Source of the DNA: an uncultured Eubacterium sp.
Lineage (GTDB): Bacteria; Bacillota_A; Clostridia; Lachnospirales; Lachnospiraceae
Length of the DNA: 8,471 bases
Direction of reading: 5' to 3'
Assembly: GCA_948560485.1 (NCBI GenBank)
Contig: CAOXUF010000079.1
Location: forward strand, 1 to 8,471
Positions within the stretch are counted from its first letter, which is position 1. Every line of letters begins with the position of its first letter. Below, in pieces: positions 1 through 7,625 of this stretch. The notes beneath the pieces were generated by a model. The model searched no databases. It saw nothing but the letters and a program-made list of their open reading frames with translations, and was not told the origin of the DNA. Both the position numbers and the translations under genes were made by a program.

Positions 1-2
1 AC

Positions 3-3000
3 TCTAAATACATAACACATTGGTATAGTTTAAAGGATGATAAAATAAATGATTATAGTATGCTTGTAACATCCTGCAACAATGCCGCAGTGGAAAATAT
101 ATCTAAGGAATTACCAAAAGATATGAAAAAAGATTTGGAACCATCGGAGAATGATTCGAAGGAGTTAAAAAATCTGTTAAAGTCTGTTAGTGAGTTATTT
201 GATGTAAAAATGTCAAATGTATGCGAAACAACAAGAGATAAAGAAACATATCAAGATATTTATTTTACAAAATATGCACAAAATCTTTTTGGTGAGAATG
301 GTTCAAAGGTATGGGGATTGATAGCTGCTCCATTAGGAAAAAAGTCCAATATTAATAATTTTTATTATAATGTTTTAAATAATTTGATATGGGATTTTTA
401 TGTAGATAAAGATATGATAGCATATAGACTTTCTTCATATAAAAAAGCAAAAAAGCAGTTTGAGGAACAATTAAAATTAGTAAAAAATATGCAGATTGTA
501 TTAAAGAAAGTCGGTGATCTGATTGATGAGAAAGCAAAAGCTGAGGTTGAGGAAAAACAAAGATGTCTTGATGGAAATAAAGCAATAGAAGTGAATAAAA
601 AGATAATAGAGAAAACTAGAAAAGTAGTATCTGAATTGGAGGAAGAGGAAAAAGAACAATTGAATTCTGTCAAGTCTTGTGAAGAGATTTGGAATCAAGA
701 GGTAGAAGAGTTACATCTCAAAGAGGAAGAAATTAAAAGAACAAAAGATAAAATAAAGGAATCTCTTGAAAAGGAAATTGCAACAAGAGGTTCTGTTGGT
801 ATTATAACAAAGCTTTTTGTAAAGGCTAAATATGAAGCAGTCATGAAACTTGCTGACGAATATAAGCAGGATGCGGAAGAGCAAAAACAGTTATTAAATA
901 ATTTAGAAAAAGAGGTGATAGAAGGAAAAGAAAAAATATATCATAAAGAATTGTTAGTTCAGCAGCAAAAAGAAAAATGTCAAGAAATAAGAATAATGAT
1001 AGAGAAAGAAAAGAATATTGTTTCTGAAAAAGAAAATTATAATAAAGCTATTGAGAAAAAAATAAATGAGACTCGTGAAAAAACAATACAGATACAGAAA
1101 AAATGCCAAAATGAAATGCTTAAATTTACACGGAGTGAAGGCATTGATTTTGGTGTAATTATTGATGAAAAATTTATTGAAAAAATCTTATCAGAAAATA
1201 TAGAGGTTGCGACTAAAGCCCAGGTAGAAAATCCATGGTTTACTCAAAGATATAACAGAGAACGTGAAAAATTATTTTATTATGCAATGCGTTTAAATAA
1301 GGAATTTGTATTGTCTTCAAGTCATTGTAGAGATAATTTTAATACGTTATCACAGTATTGGGGATTAAAGATGGGCGATGATAACAAAAAAATAAAATTC
1401 CATGAAAGAGACAAAGAGAAGTTTGTTCCGGCATTGTTTCAGACATTATTTTTATTGGTTCCGGTTTTATCTTCTACATTTGCATCAGTTGGAACTTTAA
1501 TGAAAGATGTTAAAAAACCAGGAAGTATAGGAATGTTGGTTGTTGATGAGGCGGGGCAGGCGCAACCACAAATGGCGATAGGGGCTTTGTACAGAAGTCG
1601 CCGTGCTATAATTGTCGGAGATCCAAAGCAAGTTGAGCCAGTTGTAACGGACGATTTAAGCCTGCTAAAAAAGGCATATAATGATGATATCCTTAAACCG
1701 TATAAATCGAAGGAAGTTTCAGTTCAGGGATTTGCAGATTTATTGAATGATTTTGGAACTTATTTGGATAATGGTACTGATTATCCGGAGTGGATAGGAT
1801 GTCCGTTGTTAGTACATAGACGTTGTATTTCTCCGATGTATGATATTTCTAATAAAATATCATATAACGGAATTATGAAACAACAGACAGCAAAACCAGA
1901 AGATAATGTTATAGAGAAGTTCATATGCCAAAAGTCTCAGTGGATTAATGTTAAAGGCTTTGAAAAAGGTAAGAAAAATCATTTTGTGGATGAACAAGGT
2001 AAGAAAGTTTGTGAATTGCTAGAGTTAGCGTTTTCAAAAAGTTCAGAACCAAATGTATATATTATTAGTCCATTTACTACCGTTGTTTCAGGAATTAGAG
2101 ATTATATTAACAAATATTGTAGTAAAAATGAGGAAACGACTAAGATAAATAAAGAGTATATTTTGGATTATAAGGATAAAAAGATAGGAACTGTTCATAC
2201 ATTTCAAGGGAAAGAGGCAAATGAGGTAATCTTTTTGCTTGGATGTGATGCTAGCAAAGAGGCAAGAGGAGCTATTAAGTGGGTTAATAATAATATTGTA
2301 AATGTAGCGGTTACGCGTGCAAAGTATAGATTATATGTTATTGGTGATGAAAATGCATGGAGATTTTCTCCGTGTGTTAGTGCAGCAAAAAAAATAATTG
2401 ATACATTTGCAATTCGTGAAATAAATTCAATATTGAAAGAAGAATTACCGGAGCAAGAAAAGGAAGAAGCATTATTAGAAGCTTCTAATTCATTACCATC
2501 TGTGACTTCATTTATAGTTGAAGAAATAGAAGAGGACAGTGGGAAAATTGATTATAGCGTAGATACAAGTGGTTTGATTGAAGGATTAAATGAAGAATTT
2601 ATAAAAACAGAATTAAGTATGGAACAATTAAAATATTTTGGATTTGAAAATATAAAATCATTAGATAAATTCTCTTTTCAAGTCAAAGAAAACCTCGTAC
2701 TTGGTATGAAACTTTTTTATTTGTTAAAACCCGTATACAAGGTAAACAAGCAGTTAGATGCTTCGTGTTGTTCAATTTTATTTTGCAAAGCAATTGAATT
2801 GCAGATGAAGGATTGCTTTTTTAATAGTATGAAAACGCTTTTTCCTGATTTTAAAGTTAAAGGTTATGGTAAGGGACGTAATAATATTTCTCTGAAAGAT
2901 GCGAAAAATACGGAATTAACACTGGGAGGATTTGACATGCTTTTAAAGCATAAAGTTACAGAACTTGCTTCCAGAATGAAAGCGATGGGGAAAGGAAGTT

Positions 3001-3221
3001 ATGACGAATTGTGGTGGAAATCTTTTGAAAATAAAGTGAAGGACTGCACACAGCGAAGGAATCAATGTTGTCATTCTGGATTATTTAGTTGGAAAGATCA
3101 ATCATTTTTGCTATCTGATATATTTGTAAAGGATGGAGAGGAGCAAAAAGAGACACGTATAAAGCAGATTGGTGGTATATTATTTGAAAGTGAAATAGGA
3201 AAGGCATTAATTTCGAGATGA
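3..3221 (+). CDS. SF1 (Upf1/DNA2-like) helicase with coiled-coil insertion and C-terminal HEPN-like domain, 5'-partial
   Basis: ATP-dependent nucleic acid helicase of superfamily 1, probably cytoplasmic. The frame is open back to base 3. The ATG at 60 lies inside motif Ia (SMLVTSCNNAAVENI), so it is internal; Walker A and the true start are off the window. Numbering from that Met, I see a long coiled coil at about 127-355 broken near 243-265, motif II DEAG at 496-499, motif III GDPKQ at 520-524, motif IV-like VHRRC at 585-589, motif V TVHTFQGKE at 711-719 and motif VI NVAVTRAK at 748-755. After about 895 a helical domain ends in R1000-N-x3-H1005, the signature spacing of HEPN RNases. The helicase core is certain. 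HEPN is inferred from the motif and the helices before it. The gene is AT-rich and seems cotranscribed with the gene at 3284. A role in antiphage defence or RNA cleavage is plausible but unproven. Confidence 0.88.
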   Translation, partial: SKYITHWYSLKDDKINDYSMLVTSCNNAAVENISKELPKDMKKDLEPSENDSKELKNLLKSVSELFDVKMSNVCETTRDKETYQDIYFTKYAQNLFGENGSKVWGLIAAPLGKKSNINNFYYNVLNNLIWDFYVDKDMIAYRLSSYKKAKKQFEEQLKLVKNMQIVLKKVGDLIDEKAKAEVEEKQRCLDGNKAIEVNKKIIEKTRKVVSELEEEEKEQLNSVKSCEEIWNQEVEELHLKEEEIKRTKDKIKESLEKEIATRGSVGIITKLFVKAKYEAVMKLADEYKQDAEEQKQLLNNLEKEVIEGKEKIYHKELLVQQQKEKCQEIRIMIEKEKNIVSEKENYNKAIEKKINETREKTIQIQKKCQNEMLKFTRSEGIDFGVIIDEKFIEKILSENIEVATKAQVENPWFTQRYNREREKLFYYAMRLNKEFVLSSSHCRDNFNTLSQYWGLKMGDDNKKIKFHERDKEKFVPALFQTLFLLVPVLSSTFASVGTLMKDVKKPGSIGMLVVDEAGQAQPQMAIGALYRSRRAIIVGDPKQVEPVVTDDLSLLKKAYNDDILKPYKSKEVSVQGFADLLNDFGTYLDNGTDYPEWIGCPLLVHRRCISPMYDISNKISYNGIMKQQTAKPEDNVIEKFICQKSQWINVKGFEKGKKNHFVDEQGKKVCELLELAFSKSSEPNVYIISPFTTVVSGIRDYINKYCSKNEETTKINKEYILDYKDKKIGTVHTFQGKEANEVIFLLGCDASKEARGAIKWVNNNIVNVAVTRAKYRLYVIGDENAWRFSPCVSAAKKIIDTFAIREINSILKEELPEQEKEEALLEASNSLPSVTSFIVEEIEEDSGKIDYSVDTSGLIEGLNEEFIKTELSMEQLKYFGFENIKSLDKFSFQVKENLVLGMKLFYLLKPVYKVNKQLDASCCSILFCKAIELQMKDCFFNSMKTLFPDFKVKGYGKGRNNISLKDAKNTELTLGGFDMLLKHKVTELASRMKAMGKGSYDELWWKSFENKVKDCTQRRNQCCHSGLFSWKDQSFLLSDIFVKDGEEQKETRIKQIGGILFESEIGKALISR

Positions 3222-3283
3222 GGAATGAAAGTATTTAAGAGTATTGTAGAGTGAGAGTGTTGGAAATAACAGGAGGAGTTTTA

Positions 3284-4093
3284 ATGGAAAAAATAAAGAA
3301 TAAAGTAAATGACTTATTTAGTGCAACAAGTGAAGAAGCAATGGGGGAATTTGTTGAATCAAATATTATTCCTGAGGTAGTTAAAAACGTGTTTGAAACA
3401 GTAGTACAGGAAGGAACAGCGGATGTAATTGGAAACATTTGTGCTGCAGTATTTCCACGAGCAAATGGAATAGCACTGAATTATAAACAAAAGAAATTTG
3501 AGAGAAATGTTAATACAGCATTGGAGGAATTTGGAAAAAAGTTGTCGGTAATGGATGAAAAGGTATCTTTGTTGAGTGAAGAATTAGAAGAAAAATTCAG
3601 AGGGCTGTATGTAGAGTGGTTGTTAGATAGCCTTGAGAATGAAAAACAAAGCATAAAAATTCCTTATTTGGTAAATGGATATATAAATATGATGAATAAT
3701 ACAACTAATGATGATTTGATGCTTATGTTTTTTTCAACATTAAATGATCTTACTGATTTGGACATTAATGTACTTAGGATGTATCACTTTGAATGTAATG
3801 AAAATATATATACTCTTATGAACGAAAAAAATCTCTCTATTGATCAGATTAATTTAGTTAAAGAAAAATTATTGCGAAATGGATTGCTTGATAGCAAAAA
3901 TGATGAGCAGAAAGATGATAATTTAGAGGAAGTAGTTAGATATGTTACTGACTTGGCTAAACAAATGAAAGCAACTAAGCCCAAAGTGGTTAAGGCACCT
4001 AAAACAAAAAAAATTCCGAGGTCTGAGTCTTATTCGATTACAAGGTTAGGAAGAAATTACCTAGAGATGATTGGAGCAACAGATCGAGAATAG
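3284..4093 (+). CDS. Uncharacterised helical protein with winged-helix-like C-terminus, helicase partner
   Basis: I do not recognise a named family. I chose the ATG at 3284 because AGGAGG at 3271-3276 sits 7 bases upstream; the in-frame GTG at 3251 has no comparable site. The product is 269 residues. It has an acidic helical N-terminus, a short Gly/Ala-rich weakly hydrophobic stretch (about 35-55), then a charged helical region with a possible coiled coil (about 65-110). A helical block follows (K125-I-P-Y to about D160, with the segment DLTDLDINVLRMY), then a Lys/Pro-rich linker (about 229-248). The end reads YSITRLGRNYLEMI (250-263), which resembles the last helix and wing of a winged-helix fold. 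I see no catalytic motif. The order (Gly/Ala patch, amphipathic helices, 'Lt-lD-ivL' segment, winged-helix tail) recalls helical Abi-associated proteins such as DUF4393, but only loosely. It starts 62 bases after the helicase stop with no terminator between, so an operon is likely. It could be a sensor or adaptor for the helicase. Confidence 0.8.
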   Translation: MEKIKNKVNDLFSATSEEAMGEFVESNIIPEVVKNVFETVVQEGTADVIGNICAAVFPRANGIALNYKQKKFERNVNTALEEFGKKLSVMDEKVSLLSEELEEKFRGLYVEWLLDSLENEKQSIKIPYLVNGYINMMNNTTNDDLMLMFFSTLNDLTDLDINVLRMYHFECNENIYTLMNEKNLSIDQINLVKEKLLRNGLLDSKNDEQKDDNLEEVVRYVTDLAKQMKATKPKVVKAPKTKKIPRSESYSITRLGRNYLEMIGATDRE

Positions 4094-4107
4094 AAGATGT
4101 CGTGGGT

Positions 4108-4203
4108 ATGTGGATGAAAACTATTTTAATATATAATTTAATATATGATAACATTTTAGAAACAAAAGATTGGAAACTGAAACAAAATATCCAAATGAAG
4201 TAA
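4108..4203 (+). CDS. Possible 31-residue small ORF, unrecognised
   Basis: An ATG 14 bases after the preceding stop opens a 31-codon frame (MWMKTILIYN...NIQMK). The first part is hydrophobic and aromatic and the second part is charged. There is no good Shine-Dalgarno site, and the composition is that of the AT-rich DNA around it, so this may be chance or a decayed gene end. I list it only because it directly follows the gene above in the same direction. Confidence 0.12.
   Translation: MWMKTILIYNLIYDNILETKDWKLKQNIQMK
4125..4146. repeat. Short tandem direct repeat TTTAATATAT
   Basis: Two copies of the ten-base unit TTTAATATAT lie 12 bases apart (4125-4134 and 4137-4146). In DNA this AT-rich the repeat may have arisen by chance. 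No function is evident. Confidence 0.4.
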
Positions 4204-4298
4204 AAAGTAAATTATAAGGGATAGACTTTAAAATAATATGAAATACAAAAAACGTTTCTAAGTGCTTAGCATATATTAATGGAATGAAGGATAATTTA

Positions 4299-4421
4299 TT
4301 GAAAGTACTAATGACATCGGATGAGTTAATACAGTATATGAAAGAAAAAGGAATTAAATTTTCAATTATAGATGAGAATGAAGAAGATATAATTTTATTA
4401 AAAACGTTATTGACAAATTAG
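4299..4421 (+). pseudogene. Truncated N-terminus of an Abi_2-like abortive infection protein
   Basis: A TTG at 4299, 7 bases after AAGGA (4287-4291), opens a 40-codon frame ending in TAG at 4419; the frame also runs back to an ATG at 4284. The peptide contains LMTSDELIQYMKEKG followed by IKFSIIDENEEDI. From memory this matches the N-terminus of Abi_2-family (AbiD/AbiF type) proteins, where a 'T-DELI-hMK-KGIkF-I--E-eA--fL' stretch leads into an 'N-YYfKLaSYR' block. Here the frame stops (LLKTLLTN) just where that block should begin. I find no continuation in the other two forward frames, so the rest seems deleted rather than frameshifted. Full-length members have a few hundred residues, so this is non-functional unless it is a genuine small protein. 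The family match is from recognition and has not been searched. Confidence 0.45.
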
Positions 4422-4472
4422 GTATGATATGATAACGTAAAACAACAATTGAAAAGCGATTAGTTTTTATAC

Positions 4473-4509
4473 GGAGTGTCCATAGTAGTATGGCACTCCT
4501 TAATTTTTT
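4473..4509 (+). terminator. Rho-independent terminator closing the accessory region
   Basis: GGAGTGTCCAT (4473-4483) pairs with ATGGCACTCC (4490-4499) around a six-base loop, with one bulged T. A T-rich tract follows, ending in six Ts at 4504-4509. It is oriented for the plus strand and probably ends transcripts of the helicase operon or of the former abi-like gene. Confidence 0.8.
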
Positions 4510-4717
4510 GATAGAATTAAGTATTTGTTTAAATATTATCGAATATAGAAGAGTTTATCAGCAGATATTATAATTATTTTATAAATAGCAACAAAAGAAC
4601 TAAAAGGAAAAATGTTTTAATATTTTATAAGTTGATGATAGAGAAGATATGGACAAAAAATTAAAAAGTAATTAACGGTATTATCTGTAATTATATGCAT
4701 AACAAAAGGGGGCTTTA
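4510..4717. other. Gene-free AT-rich spacer
   Basis: This is the emptiest part of the 835-base gap between the 269-residue protein gene and asnS. I see only start codons followed quickly by stops, such as the eight-codon frame at about 4652. There is no convincing RNA or repeat. It looks like decayed or intergenic DNA. Confidence 0.5.
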
Positions 4718-4858
4718 TTGACAGGTGGTCATGATTTCTCCAGCATTCAGTTTGATAACTGTGACATACCATGGTGCAAACATACAGAAAGCAATGACCC
4801 GTCTGGCATTGAAAAAAAAATTAGTGATTTGTTACAATTGCATTTAATAGAGGAGTGA
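4718..4858 (+). pseudogene. Unrecognised 46-residue Cys/His-containing ORF, probable gene relic
   Basis: From a TTG at 4718, with AAGGGGG at 4706-4712 just upstream, a 46-codon frame runs to TGA at 4856. The frame is open upstream to a TAA near 4700. The peptide reads like real protein: TGGHDFSSIQ, then FDNCDIPWCKHTE with Cys-x4-Cys-x-His, then an acidic/leucine helix ending in LHLIEE. The local DNA is less AT-rich than its surroundings, which also suggests former coding sequence. I cannot assign a family. It may be the 3' end of a decayed gene or a small protein with a TTG start. Confidence 0.3.
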
Positions 4859-4866
4859 GATACATT
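4838..4866 (+). promoter_or_regulatory. Candidate promoter for asnS-asnA
   Basis: TTGCAT (4838-4843) and TACATT (4861-4866) are separated by 17 bases, the optimal sigma-A spacing, and lie 60-90 bases upstream of asnS. The hexamers match the consensus only partly (3/6 and 4/6), so this is a weak call. No T-box leader was found in this region. Confidence 0.22.
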
Positions 4867-4928
4867 GTGTAATAAGTTATGTCTTTTCTTCCTCAATTAA
4901 TGAATAACGGATTAGGAGATTAAGTGAA

Positions 4929-6329
4929 ATGAGTACTAAAAGTATTGATGTAAGGAAGCTGTATAAAACATATGCAGAATTAGGAGGGCAGGAAGTTACT
5001 ATTGCCGGCTGGATTAGAAATATCAGGGATTCTAAAACATTTGGTTTTCTTGTATTAGCAGACGGAACTTTCTTTAATTCTGTTCAGGTGGTATTCAGCA
5101 AGGATGTTATAGATAATTTTGATGAGATTGCTCATCTGAATGTAGGCGCAGCAGTCTATGCAACGGGAGTTGTAACATTGACACCGGATGCAAAGCAGCC
5201 ATTTGAAATTCAGGCAACAAAGATTGTGGTAGAAGGAACATCCACACCGAATTATCCGATTCAGCCAAAACGTCATTCGATGGAGTTTTTACGTACACAG
5301 TCCCATCTTAGAGCGCGAACAAATACATTTCAGGCTGTATTTAGGGTTCGTTCCCTTTGTGCATATGCAATTCATAAGTTCTTTCAGGAGAGAGATTTCG
5401 TGTATGTGCATACACCAATTATTACGGGAAGTGACTGCGAAGGTGCCGGTGAAATGTTCCAGGTGACAACAATGGATTTAAATAATATTCCAAAGCATGA
5501 GAAGGGAAACATTGAATATTCAGAAGATTTCTTTGGTAAGGCGACAAACCTTACGGTATCAGGTCAGTTAAATGGTGAGACATATGCACAGGCATTTAAG
5601 AATATTTATACCTTTGGACCTACATTTAGAGCAGAAAATTCCAATACAACGCGTCATGCAGCAGAATTCTGGATGATTGAGCCTGAGATTTCATTTGCGG
5701 ATCTTGATGATGATATGGCACTTGCAGAGGATATGCTTAAGTATGTGATTAATTATGTTTTAGAGCATGCACCGGAAGAGATGCAGTTCTTTAACCAGTT
5801 TATTGATAAAGGACTTTTGGACAGACTGAATCATGTTGTAACATCTGATTTTGGACGTATCACATATACAGAGGCTATTGCAGAACTTGAGAAACATAAC
5901 GATAAGTTCGAATATAAGGTGAGTTGGGGATGTGATCTTCAGACAGAGCATGAGAGATATCTTACAGAGAAGGTATTTGGTCGTCCGGTATTTGTTACGG
6001 ATTATCCAAAGGAAATCAAAGCATTCTATATGAAACTGAATGAGGATGGGAAAACAGTTGCGGCAATGGATTGTCTTGTGCCGGGAATTGGAGAGATTAT
6101 CGGTGGTTCTCAGAGAGAGGATAATTATGATGTGCTTGTTGAACGAATGAAAGAGTGTGGATTGAAAGAAGAGGATTATGGATTCTATCTTGATCTTCGC
6201 AAATATGGTTCATCACGTCACGCAGGATTTGGTTTAGGTTTTGAGAGATGTGTAATGTACCTTACAGGTATGGGAAATATCCGTGACGTAATTCCTTTCC
6301 CAAGAACAGTAGGAAGTTGTGAACTTTAG
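4929..6329 (+). CDS. asnS: Asparaginyl-tRNA synthetase
   Basis: Cytoplasmic class IIb aminoacyl-tRNA synthetase that attaches asparagine to tRNA-Asn using ATP. The product has 466 residues, normal for bacterial AsnRS. The ATG at 4929 follows AGGAG (4914-4918) by 10 bases. The N-terminal OB-fold that binds the anticodon covers about 18-105 ([19 protein letters not shown]). Class II motif 1 is near 155-167 ([12 protein letters not shown]). Motif 2 is FGPTFRAE, with R234 and E236, followed by [17 protein letters not shown], which is typical of AsnRS rather than AspRS. Motif 3 is GLGFER at 435-440, near the end. All catalytic motifs are intact. The gene is richer in G/C than the accessory genes upstream, as expected for resident core DNA. 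It heads a two-gene operon with asnA, 45 bases downstream. Confidence 0.97.
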   Translation: MSTKSIDVRKLYKTYAELGGQEVTIAGWIRNIRDSKTFGFLVLADGTFFNSVQVVFSKDVIDNFDEIAHLNVGAAVYATGVVTLTPDAKQPFEIQATKIVVEGTSTPNYPIQPKRHSMEFLRTQSHLRARTNTFQAVFRVRSLCAYAIHKFFQERDFVYVHTPIITGSDCEGAGEMFQVTTMDLNNIPKHEKGNIEYSEDFFGKATNLTVSGQLNGETYAQAFKNIYTFGPTFRAENSNTTRHAAEFWMIEPEISFADLDDDMALAEDMLKYVINYVLEHAPEEMQFFNQFIDKGLLDRLNHVVTSDFGRITYTEAIAELEKHNDKFEYKVSWGCDLQTEHERYLTEKVFGRPVFVTDYPKEIKAFYMKLNEDGKTVAAMDCLVPGIGEIIGGSQREDNYDVLVERMKECGLKEEDYGFYLDLRKYGSSRHAGFGLGFERCVMYLTGMGNIRDVIPFPRTVGSCEL

Positions 6330-6374
6330 GAGAAGTGACGGATAGATATGATAGAAAAGCGGGAGGTTTTTGGG

Positions 6375-7385
6375 ATGAGCAGAATGTATATTCCAGAGGG
6401 GTACAAGTCAGCCCTTAACTTAAAAGAAACGCAGATAGCAATAAAAAAAGTAAAGGATTTTTTTCAATCACAGTTGACAGCACAGTTGAATTTGTATCGA
6501 GTAACAGCACCTCTGTTTGTTGAACCGAAATCCGGACTGAATGATAATTTAAATGGTGTGGAGAGACCTGTTTCTTTCGGAATAAGAGAGCAGCAGGAAG
6601 CAGAAGTTGAAATAGTTCATTCCCTTGCAAAGTGGAAGAGAATGGCTTTAGGACGCTATGGTTTTTGTGTAGGCGAAGGACTTTATACAGATATGAACGC
6701 CATTCGCCGTGATGAGGACACGGACAATATCCACTCTATTTATGTCGATCAATGGGATTGGGAGCGTATTATCGACAAATCTGAACGCAATGAGAAGACT
6801 TTGAAAGAGATTGTAAAAGCTGTTTATGAAGCTCTTCGTGTGACAGAGAAATATGTGGCAAATAATTATGACTATGTTCAGTGTATTCTTCCGGAGGAAA
6901 TTCGCTTTATTACAACGCAGGAACTGGAGGATAAGTGGCCTGACCTTGATGCACATCAGAGAGAGTATGAGGCAGCAAAAGAATATGGTGCAATTTTCCT
7001 TATGAAGATTGGTGACTTTCTAAAGAGTGGTGAGAAGCATGATGGACGTGCGCCGGACTATGATGACTGGCAGCTTAATGGTGATATCATCGTGTATTAT
7101 CCGGTAAATGATATTTCATTAGAACTCTCATCTATGGGAATTCGCGTGGATGAAGATAGTTTGCGTGAGCAGCTTGAGAAGGCAGGCTGTCAGGAGAGAG
7201 CAGAACTTCCTTTCCAAAAAGCGATTTTAGATAAGAAACTTCCATACACTGTTGGTGGTGGAATCGGACAGAGCCGTATATGTATGTTCTTCCTTAGAAA
7301 ATGTCATATTGGTGAAGTTCAATGTTCTATTTGGCTAAAAGAGGATATAGAATATGCAGCAAAGAAGGGAATTACGATTCTTTGA
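6375..7385 (+). CDS. asnA: Aspartate--ammonia ligase (asparagine synthetase A)
   Basis: Makes L-asparagine from L-aspartate, ammonia and ATP through an aspartyl-AMP intermediate, in the cytoplasm. The enzyme is an evolutionary relative of the class II AspRS/AsnRS catalytic core. The product is 336 residues from the ATG at 6375, close to the 330 of E. coli AsnA. I chose this start because GGGAGG (6361-6366) sits 8 bases upstream. The in-frame ATG at 6348 has its nearest purine-rich site 14 bases away and would add nine residues. Family landmarks seen in order: VEIVHSLAKWKR, GEGLYTDM, DEDTDNIHSIYVDQWDWE, HDGRAPDYDDW, LNGDIIV, LELSSMGIRVD and the C-terminal VGGGIGQSR loop. Nothing is missing. 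The gene lies 45 bases after asnS with no terminator between, so the pair is very likely cotranscribed and together supplies and charges asparagine. A terminator follows at 7517. Confidence 0.97.
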   Translation: MSRMYIPEGYKSALNLKETQIAIKKVKDFFQSQLTAQLNLYRVTAPLFVEPKSGLNDNLNGVERPVSFGIREQQEAEVEIVHSLAKWKRMALGRYGFCVGEGLYTDMNAIRRDEDTDNIHSIYVDQWDWERIIDKSERNEKTLKEIVKAVYEALRVTEKYVANNYDYVQCILPEEIRFITTQELEDKWPDLDAHQREYEAAKEYGAIFLMKIGDFLKSGEKHDGRAPDYDDWQLNGDIIVYYPVNDISLELSSMGIRVDEDSLREQLEKAGCQERAELPFQKAILDKKLPYTVGGGIGQSRICMFFLRKCHIGEVQCSIWLKEDIEYAAKKGITIL

Positions 7386-7442
7386 TGGAATGAGAAAAAA
7401 TTATAGAGTAATTGGACCAATCTGTAAATAGATTCAAATAAC

Positions 7443-7484
7443 TCTTCTAGCAAAAGAAAGTCACATTTTTCGACTACTAGAAGA
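7443..7484. repeat. Inverted repeat after asnA
   Basis: TCTTCTAG (7443-7450) and CTAGAAGA (7477-7484) are perfect 8-base inverted arms around a 26-base loop that itself contains GTC...GAC. No T-tract follows. It may stabilise the 3' end of the asnSA transcript together with the terminator downstream, but no function is proven. Confidence 0.5.
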
Positions 7485-7516
7485 ATGACAAAATAAAAAA
7501 CTAGAATTTTTAGTAG

Positions 7517-7549
7517 CCGCTTATCTTTTTGAGAGATAGGCGGTTTTTT
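7517..7549 (+). terminator. Rho-independent terminator of the asnS-asnA operon
   Basis: CCGCTTATCT (7517-7526) pairs with AGATAGGCGG (7534-7543) in a 10-bp stem with one G-T wobble and a 7-base loop. Six Ts follow (7544-7549). It lies 130 bases after the asnA stop. Confidence 0.92.
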
Positions 7550-7625
7550 ACTGCTCAGCGAACCAAAAATATTAAGAATTGATTGGAGGAAAGAAAAATA
7601 TGTGAAAATTAGTGCATAAAATAAA

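Noticed and set aside
60..62. ATG at 60 as the start of the helicase
   Set aside because: The frame is open back to base 3, and this Met lies inside helicase motif Ia. A start here would remove Walker A, so the real start is outside the window.
398..698. Minus-strand open frames across the coiled-coil part of the helicase gene
   Set aside because: They are shadows of Lys/Glu-rich codons (Phe/Ser/Leu-rich when reversed), with no ribosome site and no protein-like composition.
4256..4270. Small hairpin CTAAG-TG-CTTAG
   Set aside because: A five-base stem with a two-base loop is too small to be stable or meaningful.
4718..4746. TTGACA (4718-4723) as the -35 box of an asnS promoter
   Set aside because: The -35 is perfect, but 16-18 bases downstream there are only CAGCAT-like sequences, which make a poor -10. 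The same bases fit the relic ORF better.
4720..4928. T-box leader upstream of asnS, suggested by AGGTGGTCATG
   Set aside because: The conserved TGGNACC core is absent and there is no terminator/antiterminator pair before asnS.
7390..7431. Thirteen-residue ORF just after asnA
   Set aside because: Too short, no ribosome binding site, and it lies in the 3' untranslated region before the terminator.
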